DNA of 26,428 nt from Fomitopsis serialis (Eukaryota; Basidiomycota; Agaricomycetes; Polyporales; Fomitopsidaceae), in contig NW_025955458.1 in the NCBI RefSeq assembly GCF_022376445.1, forward strand, positions 1 to 26,428, in the 5' to 3' direction. How positions within the stretch are numbered: position 1 is the stretch's first letter; each line of letters starts with the position of its first letter. Shown one piece after another: positions 1 to 10,922 of this stretch. A program made the translations under genes and the position numbers. The notes under the pieces were generated by a model. It saw only the letters and a list, made by a program, of their open reading frames with translations. It made no database searches and was not told the DNA's origin.

Positions 1-581
1 TTGATATTCTAGTCCATATCTGCCCCGACGCGACGGCGACGTCATGTAGATAGCCCGTCCCTCGGGCCACGTGTGCCCCTTCTAGGCCATCCCGCCCTCC
101 ACCGGGCGCTCCCCGCCCCGCCCTGCCACGCACGCCCACGGTCGCTCGCCGCCACGCCGATCCCTGCGTTCGCTGCCCCAGCCAGCGAGCGGGCCCCTGC
201 GCCCCGCGAGAGCCTGCTGTACGTTTGGTTCGTTTCCAATTGCACTGCTCCACTCGCACAGGCCAATAGACGACGGCAGCCCACGTTCTGGCCTTCCCAT
301 CAGTTTCCTATCGCGCCATCCCATTCACTTCGCCCCCTCTCCCGCCCTGCCAATACCGCCGGCCCTCCGCCCGCGCGCCCTCTCTGGCCTAGCACTGCCA
401 GAATATTCCGCGACGCACCCGTAGTCGATCCAACATCTCTCAGCCATTCACTACGGTGGCTCCCCCTAGACTCGTACGTACGCCTCCCACCTAACCAAGA
501 ACGTGCCATTTCCCACAGCTGCCCCCGCCCACGGCCCAGTCAGCTCTATCTACACGCCCCCTTCCTGAAGCTCAGCCCTTG
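1..581. other. Pyrimidine-rich stretch without a recognised gene
   Basis: The + strand is strikingly rich in C and T from about 60 onward. A + frame stays open from 73 to 582 (169 residues), but its product is Pro/Arg/Ser-rich low complexity with no motif I recognise. Absence of stops is expected in such C-rich DNA, so I do not call it a gene. Pyrimidine-rich DNA of this kind commonly precedes start codons in basidiomycetes, so this may be the promoter and leader of a + strand gene starting near 582. Confidence 0.4.
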
Positions 582-866
582 ATGTCCGATTCCCCCATCC
601 AACAGCCCACCGCTATGGCGCACCCTCGCGACTATCGCACCGCCCTGTCCCACCCGACATCTGCATTCTCTTCGCTGTCCTCAGCGCCTTCCCTTACGTC
701 TTACTCCCTCTATCTGCCCACCTCGACCTTCGCCGCGTCCCGCCTCTTGTTCCCGCTGTATTGCTCCATCGATACTGCACCCTGTCCCATCTCGCTCGCG
801 ACTGCCTCCGATCTTATCGACTCCGCACTCCGGCCCTTACGGAGCCTGATGCGGCGACTCTCCTAA
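582..866 (+). CDS. Doubtful small ORF, unrecognised product
   Basis: The ATG at 582 follows a pyrimidine-rich leader and opens a 94-residue frame. It begins MSDSPIQQPTAMAHPRDYRT and becomes rich in Ser, Leu and Pro. Many codons end in C, as expected for a GC-rich fungal gene, but the region itself is C-rich, so this is weak support. I recognise no domain, signal peptide or catalytic motif. Just after the stop, at about 876, is a strong intron donor (GTAAGT). A pyrimidine tract ending in TAG at about 983 could be the acceptor. The ORF could therefore be an upstream ORF in a spliced leader, or the wrong frame of a first exon, since a second frame is also open through this splice junction. No function is proposed. 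Confidence 0.22.
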   Translation: MSDSPIQQPTAMAHPRDYRTALSHPTSAFSSLSSAPSLTSYSLYLPTSTFAASRLLFPLYCSIDTAPCPISLATASDLIDSALRPLRSLMRRLS

Positions 867-3800
867 TGTGCACGGTAAGTAACGCAATCCGCTACTCAGC
901 TTAGCTATAGCCTTCCCCGGCCCATCCACGAAGGATTACGCCAAACTAGCCTCATCGCCTCGCCCCAATTCTTTGCCCCCTAGACTCCCTCGGCCCACCC
1001 TTCGAATCTGCTGCTCATGCCACTCGGTCTGGTTCTAAAGCCCTCCAGACGCTGGCGAAGTCGAAGTCGAGATGAGGCGAGATGGGCGATCTTCTGCGTC
1101 TGTTTGTTTGAAATCCTCTTTTTGGGCCCAACCCTATCTTGATCTCCGTTCTAGCGTGCGCATGGCACGCCGTCCATTCCTCTCTCAGCCTGGCACAAGG
1201 GCGCGCAGAACCCATCCCGGTCGCGCGTAGCTCGCGTATTCGTCGTGCTTCCCAATTACCATCCTCGTCGGTCATTGGACACCACCCTCTTCTCTGTAGC
1301 AGTCTTCTCCACTACTCCCTCTCCTCGCATCGCATCGACCCACACCACCCCAAGGACCACGGCCCTCTGCCAAAAATAAGGGCTTGCGCTGGTACGTACA
1401 TGGAGCACCGAGAGGACAATGACAGCGTCTCTCCGCCCTGCGTGTGCTTCATTTTCCCGACGAGATCCACACGTCCACTGCCAGCGGTACGGGCTCCTCT
1501 TCACGCTCCCGCATTTGTATATACGTGCGCAGCACGCGTACCACCGGTGGGCCGTGGCACTACTTGTTAATGCAGGCGCCCGCCCGTCCGTCGTCCGACG
1601 GTTCAATTCTACTTCGGACGTTTCGATCGGTGTGCTGTGTAAATGACGGTTCGACCGAATCTCCTTTTATCGCGTTTTTTTCTCCGCGCCTGCCCGCGTG
1701 CGATCCGCGCGACTGTGCTTCGTAAGTCGGCTTGGTGAGCGTCGGACGCGCCGTATCTTTACGTCGCGCGGATTTCGTGGTCCTCGCCGATGCGGTGTGT
1801 CCCCGCCCACAAACGTCCGCATCTCCTTGCATCCCGGAGTCCCGCGCAGACGCTGGAAAGCAAATTTGTGGTACGTGCGCACGTTCGGTCTCGACATGGA
1901 CGTACTTATCCTATCTAACCTACCCGCGATCGATCCATCGCTCCATCCCTCTCGGACCTCCAACGGGACGCACGCACGCGCTCGACGCCGCTTTCCGAAG
2001 GGTCGGCTTCGCAATTAAGAGGAGTCGCTGGATGGTCGCATATGGACCCTGGGGCCAGACCCTCAGGCAAACGCCAAACGCTGAAGGTTGAGCAAGTCTG
2101 AAAGGCCGGGCCCCGCGCCCACGCGCTCACCACGTCGCGAGAACCAGTCTCCTAAGCACACCGGGAGTGCCAAGCAGTGACCGCAACAGCCCCCGCGAGA
2201 ATCGCACGCATGCCATTGCGCAGGCCCGCGAAGACGAGTCACTTCAGTCGGGCGGATCGTCGTCATTTCCGACTCATCGTTCCCGCTGGAAAGCTTGTTT
2301 TTGCGTTCCGTACAGAACGATGGAGAAACCGCGAGGCCAGTTTTTCTGTCAGGCCCGACGTGGACAGACAGAGAGGGGCATTCCAGAACCTATGTGTCTG
2401 CGTTTGGTCCGCGTGCACAACTTCGAGGAGCCTCCGCCACCCCCATACCCGATGGTGATCTCGCGCTCGAAGGCGAGGAGCGCGGGGCGGGGCCTAGCCA
2501 TATCGGGCTAGCGCGCATTGGCTCCATCGAGATCTTTCGAGATCTTCCCCGGCCAACTGAATTGATTAGGTGAGCGTGCCCAATTGGAAATCGCCTTTGC
2601 GGGCGCTTAATGAACCTGGAAAGGGAATGGCGCGCGCGCGTTCTTGGCGGTTACAGGCGGGGCCGAGGCGGGGTCGTCTGGGTCACGGTCGGCCCCGTGG
2701 GGCGCTCGCTGCCTTTCCATCATCGCGGGTCGTCCCTCTTGCGGTCTGCTCGTTCGACTCGATGAGCTGCGTGTGTTTCGACTTTGTGAAGCTTTGTGAG
2801 GTCGAAGCTGCGGCTTTGTTACCGTCGTGTGAGTGAGGTTGTCACGTCGCACGCTCCGTTTCCACCCGCTATGACTCCAGGTTTGAATGCGACCTTCGGA
2901 AGTTCGACGACGTTCGCGCCGCTGTAGGGCCGACCGAGTGACGACCGCGCCGGGGCCAGCTCTCCTCGAGCACTGCATAACGTACGCCCGACTCCATCGC
3001 GCTGCGCCATGCTGTGCACCGAAGCGGCTCGGCCCAAACCTAACATCAGCCTTGTCACCCACTTGGTTTCGACTGCGCAGTTAGCACACCGACGACTGGT
3101 TCTAGGACGGAGCGGGGAACCACGGATAGCGTCGAGTCGGTCGAGTCGGAGGACGTCAGCTGGGGGACTAGCGGCGGACGCGACGTGCTGGTGCGCCCTA
3201 GAGCCCCCTATTTCGCTGGCCGAGGCGCACACAGAGTCGAGGAAGCGTCGACGCCACAACTGCTGACCGCAGCGTTTGTCTTACGGCAGACGTTGTAAAA
3301 TGTGAAATGTGGATGACAGCTGTGGTATGCGACGATAGGCAAGGCCTCCACCTCGTTGACGTGGTCTGGCACTGCTCTTAGACTTGCGCCGTCATACACT
3401 AGCTGTGTCACCAGGGCTGGTCAACTCCAGGTGCGTCCGTTTGTTCGTTCCTTGTGCCAGTGACCCATAGAGTTGATGTTCCTATGCCCAAAGGCTGGTA
3501 GCGCGAGCAGGAAGTGTCAAACGGGACCTTGGTACGCCGAGAAGACACATGCCCATTTTCATAATACCCTATCAAGAGTTCGTCGGTCTTCTTACATACA
3601 TAACCGCCCAAAGACACGGACAAGCCGCGTGGAAGCGTCAGATTGCCCTCTGATTTTGTAATAGACTATCAGTCCCTCGATCCTCCACAATATGCAGTCG
3701 GTACGATTGGACGCCTCTCCCGCTGGCGCGCGTCTCCGGTTCCTACGGTTCAAAACTGGCTGGGAGCTCGAGGGTTGTCGTCTCCCGGCGTCGCCTTCCG

Positions 3801-6800
3801 ACGTCCCGTATCGCCGCACACCAAAGCGCGTCCTGCCTCTCTTCGACGGAACACCTGTGCCTCTGCACCATAAACGGTGCTCGCCGAACTCGTCCCTCCC
3901 ATCGCTGCGCGCCCCACGTCCGACGCCACCGCATTGTGCGGCACCAACCTCACCTCTCCGCTATGCCGCCATGTGGGTCGCACTGGCGTGTTATGCGCTC
4001 CGCGGTGAAGTGATTGTCAATCTGGGGTAGGCACCCGGGTTAGGTGTACGCGCTAAACGGCGATTAGCCAATGGCTAGGCTCCGTGACGGCAGTTTCGGC
4101 AGGATCTTGACTGGCAAGCATCGTGGCAGCATGGATCGGCGCGTTTATCACTCGAGGCATGGACAACTCGGACCGAACGCGAGGTCGTGATGACAGTCGG
4201 GCGGCTTGAGAGTTGGTACGGTACGTGTGCATACACAACATTCAGTCAAATTCGCTCGATTGCGTGCCAAACAGCCTCCGCCATTGCTCCCAGGGCGTGC
4301 CGCATGCAGGAACGGCCTGTTCCTCAGCACGAGGGCCCGACGCGCTGCTCCGAGTCGTCGGCGGGCCCGACGGCGCGATATGGTGTCGCCTCGACCCCAT
4401 CCCCATATACTGGATAACTGCTACTCGGTCTCCGTGCGTTCTCGCCACGGCCCTGGCAGAACATCCCTAGATATCAGGCCCGAGGCTCCGACCGCAAATC
4501 GCGACTCCATCCAATCCTAAACTCCCAACACCGCAACCGACGTCCATCTCCGGGCACGCTCCAGCCAGGCAGGCAACCTGGGCCCCCACCGACCGTCCCG
4601 CACTGCCCGGCCCGCACGTGGGCTGCGCATCACGCATCCGCACCGCTGGGCCTCCCGGAAGGGCTACGTCGCGGACCCGCTTGCTCTGCGGGGGCAACCT
4701 GGGTCCGGTACGCGGGTGCACGGCAAACTCCCTGGGAGATTCCTCCGGATCTGCGTGTCCCTGGGGGGAATTGGCATTCGGGACTCGGGACTCGGGGGTT
4801 GTTGCTGCTGGCTCTGGCGGGCGAATCGATCAACGGCTATCAGAGTTTGGACGCCCGGGAGGTGTAGTCTCTTATTGCGCCCACTGGTGGAGGAAGATGG
4901 GGATCCTCGTCAGGATGCTCGCTCTCAGGCTTCATATTGACGTGTCCTTGGTCGTTGGGCTCTGCGAGGCTTCTTGGCTCACTCGGGGTCGCTGCAGATT
5001 GACCTGCTCTGGCGAGAGTGCGATTTCTCTTTGATCATGCAAATTTGTTGATGGAGTAGCGTGGTCATTTCAGCACCGGTCATTGTTGCGATATTGGAGA
5101 GGTATTCCTTCCGGGACATGACCACTTGCAACACCATGGTGTGGACTTGCACCCACCAGTCGGGCACCGTCCAGTATATCTTTGAAGATGATGGCACTCC
5201 GGGGGACGATGTCACGATGGAGGGTGGCGGACGGTCCGCAAATCAAGACTTGCGGGCCTCCTTCCGAGCCTTATGAGGACGGTTCATAGATCGCTGAGTA
5301 CTTATCTATACCTTACGTCCGGCCTTGATTGAATGCCATGGATTTAGCCCTTTCACTGCCACACATTCAGCAGATGTTGAGTGAGTTTGAGGTTCGTCCG
5401 TGTGCGCACTTCGTCAAGTTCTCTGATAAAGTGCACCGCTGTACGTTGCGGCTGTTACGTCTCATCATTTGGGAATCCGAGCTACTACTTATGCTCGCAA
5501 AGTCACACAGATCGTCCATGAACCGTGCCACCCTCGCAAGCCTCAGTCACGGCGAACTGCTCGCGAATGCGTTTGAACGTTCAAGCTCAAGTTCGAGGCG
5601 ACCGCGGTCGGCAGCGGGGCGCTCCGAGACTGGATGCAGCGCCCGGCAAGGGATCCCGCTCAATGACAGTCACTCAGATCTTGCTCACATCGTTTTCAGG
5701 ACCCTGCACTGTCGGCCTGGGGGCGCACTTAGGCTACGTTCGCAAGTCAAATTGTCAAAAACCGGTTGACACCTGGGCGCGCGCACGGCGCTCTGGATTG
5801 TACATGAGTCTTCTTGAGTGCTCTTGCCAGTCCATTTTCGTAAGCCATGTGCTTGGTGCAGTGGTCGTCGAGGAGGCCGTATCTGCTATCTGTCTAATCA
5901 TAGTGCTGCATGACAGCAATTGACAGGCACTGGCAGGCGGACGAAGCACGGCGAGGCCTTCCTCCGAATAGACTTGCCGTCGGGCAAGTCGTGCCATGAT
6001 TGACTTACGGCATGGCCTGGAGGCCGACCACGAGAGGTACGTAGCCGCGCAACGTCGGTGTTTAGCTCAGCGGGTTTACGACTGGCTTACCCCCGCTGAC
6101 TGGGGCAGCGCGGGCGGTGGCGCGCTCATTCCACTTGCGGTGTAACGGCGACTATCGTACGTTGTCAAGAACGAACCTTGCATCCCGTCGGGTGCCCGGC
6201 GAATCAATGGTCGTCCTATCGTGCGCGCGCGGGTACTGCGCAGACCGGTGAATGGGCAATGCATAGGTTTGAAAAGGGAAGGCGCGCTCTGCGATGTCAA
6301 TTGTTCGACAAGGCCATCGCGGCGGTATCTCAGCACGAACGGAGAGGCGGATTGCTAATTGGAGCGTAAGCCTGCAGTATAATGGCGCTCTCAGCGACGA
6401 CGCTTGAACAGTAAGCAGATCCCTCCTGACCTTGACCTCATAGGTTACCGTGCGTTACCACCTCAAAGACTATCACGCAGCGTCGGCGAGACCGCACATC
6501 CGCGCTCACTAACCGACATGGCATATTGCCGGAGACGTCTAGGTTCCCAGGAACAAACTGAATGGCGAAGCGTCCTGGCCAGGCTCTCCTTCTCTCGTCT
6601 GGCGGGCTGTCAAGATTGACTCAAGAATCCTGAGCGAGCAGCGCCTTGCGGATATCAATCACGTCGGGTAGGGAGGAGAGGCTCTAGACGCACTATACAG
6701 TTGGATGCGCTGCCCGTATCAGCAGCATCTTGAAGACGCAGACATACTTCGATGGTCTTATCGAGGTCGCTTCGAGTGTCAGGAGAGTGATGAACAATGC

Positions 6801-8995
6801 TTGGTTTACGTACAGTCTGGCGCGGTGCAGCGTCTGCCATAGTGGACTCCATGGAGTGGGGCCATCCTCGTCGAAGCATCTCTATGGTGGAAGGGACAAT
6901 ACATTCGGCTGGAGAGCGCCGTTCGTGGATCTCTTAGGCAGTGTCCACAGAGCATGTGCACGCTTCCACCCCTCTCACCACTTTCCATGAGGTGCATCGT
7001 TTGACTTTGACCCCACATCTGTCAGGCTCGAGTGTGCTCTGTTCAGAACGGGATCATATCATTTGAGTGCACGCAAAATGTAGACCGTGGACGCACCCAT
7101 GCTGCTAAGAACGGCGTGACGCGTAGGATTCGGGATAGGCCCTGCCTGAGTCCTAGGACCACAGTGGCGCCCCAGCTGAGCGCAAAATTCTAGTAAATGG
7201 ACGTCTCACAGAATCAGGAAACATCTGCGTGCGCATGATGCGGCGTCCCAGTGAATCTTGGGGTAATGATTGTCACTTTCGGCCAGGAATATGCCCAGGC
7301 CAAGTTGATGGACATACTGCGATTTGTATCATATCCAAATCATATCACGGTCTGAAAAAGCCGCCAAGAGCAACGTTCGTCAACTCGTTGTAGAAGGGCA
7401 TAAGTGGCTTGCAGTGAAAGTTGGTTACAATACGTACTACGAGAACTTGGAGGTATGTATGGACTACCGGCTCTGCTTCTCTAGCCATGAGTATGATAGC
7501 CAAGGGAAGCGTGACAGTGAGGCGAGCACTTAGACATCCAGTCCGTATCCGCCCTGTAATGGCACAGACGAGCCGTAGATCAGAGGGCAACGTCTGCAAT
7601 TTGATTGAAGGTGCGTTGAGGGAGAAGGCCAGCTCGTCCAGCGCGTTTGTGGGTTTGTCACGTGGACGTCGGGGTGCCACGATACACGACCAAATTTGGA
7701 TTTTATACTCAACGCTTTCCGTCTCGCAGAGTGACCATGCGGTACCACATGCAGTGGCATTGACCCGCTAAAGCCTGCTAACGACTACATCCATTTTCTG
7801 GCACTCCGCATGCCTCAATAGTTATTCTGGACGTGCCTCCATCCGTGCCTCAGCCACACCCTCGTGCTACCATGCGTCTGGCTGTCATGTGGTGATCCAT
7901 GCAATTTGTAGGATTCTATCAGCTGGCAAGCACGTTGTGTTCTGTTTCAATGTCTCGGAATAAGAGCTGACTAACAGGGTTCTACCGACGATCGACATGG
8001 CATTTGTGTGGACTCGAACTGCAGTGTGCGTCTCCAGTGCTTGCCCCAATAGTACAACTCATTGTCATAATCGCGACAGGTATCTGTGCTTATGAAGCCA
8101 CAGAACAACGACCTCAACCGCCTTCTTTGCACCTCAATTTACTTTACTGGGATTTAGCGATAATCCGAATGGGCTCATCAAGAAAGCAGTTCAGAGAATG
8201 ACGTATAGTGTGGGTGTGTAACCTTGCACAACTATCTGCGGGACACGTCATCCCAGGACATGAACACAATGCCGCTGTATTTGATCTACGACGCATCCGT
8301 CAGGGCAATGCCAGATATCGGCAGAACTTCGCGACTCAATTGGCTTCAAGTGCCTCGTGTTGCTCGTAGGACCGGCGAAGTGGAGCCTTTCGTCCTAGCA
8401 GCGAACTGACCGGTGAGAGACTTCTATCGTGCTCTCATGCAGTGACGTGCACACGTCTAACTTGATGTTTGTCGAAGAGCTTGCAATACAGAATGATCTC
8501 AGTGGCACTAGGCAGTGAGTAACATGCTGCCAGTGGCCCCACCTGCAACCCCATTGATAGTGCCATTCGTAGCCCTTGTCGTCCTGCAGTGGATGTAGAT
8601 ATGTACTACAGTCAGTTCCCCTGGGCGGTATGCACAACCTTGATGGACGGTAAGTACACCGACACAACAGTGGTAACAAACCAATGCTCCGAGTCGATCT
8701 CGTTGACGAGTCCGAGTTAGGTTATATGTTGCCAAGGAGTATCAGGGGTCTTGTCCTTGAATGTGTGCGACTGCGCGAAGCATGACAACTGGCACTCTCG
8801 ATCATCCTGGGCCTGAGGCCTGAACCCGACGACGAAGAATCACCGGCACTCACCATTCACCACGACCGCGCTCTCTTCAAACCTAGCTCAGTGCCCACTT
8901 TCGTCTCATCTTCTCTATCAGTCAGTCAGTAGGTATCCTCTTCAGTTGCTTTTTGACTCGGTTCGCGTCCCTCTGACCGAGTCGCATAGGAAGCC
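867..8995. other. Long gene-poor region
   Basis: About 8 kb contain only short ORFs on both strands, none with a motif I recognise and none joining convincingly through introns. From 867 to about 3300 the DNA is GC-rich and pyrimidine-biased on +. Further right the composition is more even. A minus-strand stretch around 4840-5215 has two abutting open frames offset by one base, which could be a decayed coding remnant. Another short minus ORF lies at 7345-7680. I see no tRNA, rRNA, long terminal repeat or transposase motif. About 8760-8995 becomes pyrimidine-rich and is probably the promoter and leader of the F-box gene at 8996. Confidence 0.4.
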
Positions 8996-10563
8996 ATGCA
9001 TATCCTGGATTTGAATGAAGACACGCTTTCAATGATCATCTCGTATCTGTCCTCCCGGGATGCACGTCAACTATCCCTTGTATCGCGAGGTCTCCATCTC
9101 TTGGCGAAGCACCAAGCATTGACCTCCGTATCGCTTTATTCTGTTGAGAAAGCTCTCAAGTTCAGCATTTACATGCTGAAGGACATGCGACACCGCTTAC
9201 CTATGCTGCGAGAGCTGCAGCTCAAGTTCGTGATCCTCTCGGAAGAAGAACTACTGCATGCAGAATACAGCGGTAGGTATCTGTCTGACTCTGCCATAAC
9301 TGCCGATGCAGTTGCACGTCTTGCAGACCTTCTCGAGCAAGCTTCCTGGTTGAAATCCCTCGCCTTGGATGGCGCAGAGGTGTGGCTAACATACGCCCCT
9401 CGCATTTCCGAAGCACTCTGCCGCATGCTTCATTTGTCAGTGATAGACATGGACATGTTGTACACTGCTGTCCCCAAATTCCTGCGTGGTCTACAATCCG
9501 CTCCTCGCACCATGATATTGCATCAAACAGCACCCTCCACGCTTCCTCTAAACCCCTACCTGGATCAGTGCACGGACCTCTGTTCGCCCAGCGTGGATTG
9601 CCTGGTTGTGGAGAATATTGCGACCTTCCCATCGCCCGACGATCTGGCGTGCATGTTTCCGAATGCACGCCGACTTCATCTGTGCACCCCTCCGACGAGC
9701 GCTATAACACGACTGTCGCTCGTTCCAGGATGGCCGTTGCTGGAGCACGTCCGAGGATCTGCTGTACTGTTCGCTCAATGGAAACTCAGCAATCCCGTCC
9801 ATCTGTTCGAAGTAACTTGCGCTGTCGTGACACCTTCGAAGAGGATACCAACTACCAGCAAGCACAGGGCCCAAGTACGCAAGGCTGCTATCCTAGCACT
9901 GCAGAATGTGCAACCTGTTGCGCTCCAGGCCGAAGTGGACTACAAGCTGGATGGAATGTATTGGTCAGACTTCCTGACTGCCTCGCACCGACTCCGTTAC
10001 CTGTCCCTCAGGCTTCATCATGTCACACGCCTTGCGACGTTGGAACGACGTATGCTCCGCTGGTGGGTGAGTGCCATACTAGTAATTCGCTAGAGGACTT
10101 CGAAGACGCTCATGGTTATCTGTAGAAAATCGTCAAACCCTTACTCGCGCGTAGGACGGGCGTTATTTGCCTTAAGATCTTTTGCCACCTTCATGGTGAT
10201 CGCAAGACAGCAGACGACGCGCCAAATGATCCTTCCGTCGCTATTCCCCAAAGTATCGTTGATGAGTTGCAAGCCTCAGCAGTATCTATACCGAGCCTCT
10301 TGTATCTCTCGCTCGTCATCCGCACGTCGCAGGAACGTCAACCGCGTATTTCGGATCGCGGTGAGTTCCAGGCGTGGCACGATACACACATAACCGGCGA
10401 CCTCCGGTGCTGGTGGCAGATCGTCCACGAAGAGGGGAGAGAACGTGTCGTGAAGACTCTTGATGTGGAGAAGGGAGAGCGCATCGCGGCGTATATGCGC
10501 TCGACAGCGTACGATTATACCAAGGACTTTGATGGTACGCACTCCTTTACTTTGGGTTCTTAA
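8996..10563 (+). CDS. F-box-like protein, two or three exons
   Basis: The protein starts MHILDLNEDTLSMIISYLSS. Residues about 5-45 fit an F-box (LNEDTLSMIISYL, then DARQLSLVSR and later Leu/His-rich sequence), the module that docks on Skp1 in SCF ubiquitin ligases. The rest is leucine-rich with spaced hydrophobic patches, as in fungal F-box proteins, but without clear LRR consensus. Exon 1 is 8996-10066, ending at Trp-Trp before GTGAGTG. Exon 2 starts at 10126 after CTGTAG, giving a 59-base intron in phase 0, and stays open to TAA at 10561-10563, for 502 residues. An alternative is a further 41-base intron (10535-10575) ending the protein at 10610. The leader before the ATG is pyrimidine-rich. 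Substrate and biological role cannot be read from the sequence. Confidence 0.72.
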
Positions 10564-10610
10564 TGCAACTGACAGCCGGGTCCCAGAGCGCGACGTTCTC
10601 TAATCAGTGA

Positions 10611-10922
10611 GCGTCCATGGAGAAAGTGTTAGGGTGCCAGGATGGGAATCGGCTGGATCAACAGTGGTGGTGACGTTCATCTCAGTTGGCTGCCTTCAGC
10701 TAGTTGGATGATGTACAATACCGCTGTTTTCGAATCTCACGTTGAACTGCCGAGAGGTCTAGCTTGTATGCAGCAGGCTCGCAGGATCAGGCTGTACCAA
10801 GGCCATACCACTGCAATCATTAGATATTTGGACGGACGACAGCTCAGTTCAACCAGTACCTCAAAATCAACGTAAATTACAAAGTTGTACAGAACGTGGC
10901 CTCTATACCTCGCGGAAGCCTC
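10611..10922. other. Convergent intergenic spacer
   Basis: This spacer lies between the 3' end of the F-box gene on + and the 3' end of EXO84 on -. It contains a + ORF of 77 residues (10642-10875) with no recognised motif, lying where both 3' untranslated regions and polyadenylation signals should be. I do not call it a gene. Confidence 0.45.

Noticed and set aside
73..582. 169-residue plus-strand ORF
   Set aside because: Low-complexity Pro/Arg/Ser product in C-rich DNA where stop codons are rare, with no motif and overlapping frames also open.
1645..1668. GGTTCGACC resembling a tRNA B box
   Set aside because: No A box or foldable cloverleaf is visible upstream, and the sequence does not pair as a T arm with acceptor stem.
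6055..6130. tRNA-like TTTAGCTCAGCGGG sequence
   Set aside because: It resembles an internal A box, but no GGTTCGA-type B box, acceptor stem or anticodon arm follows at proper spacing.
10642..10875. 77-residue plus-strand ORF between convergent genes
   Set aside because: No motif, and it lies where the two 3' untranslated regions should be.
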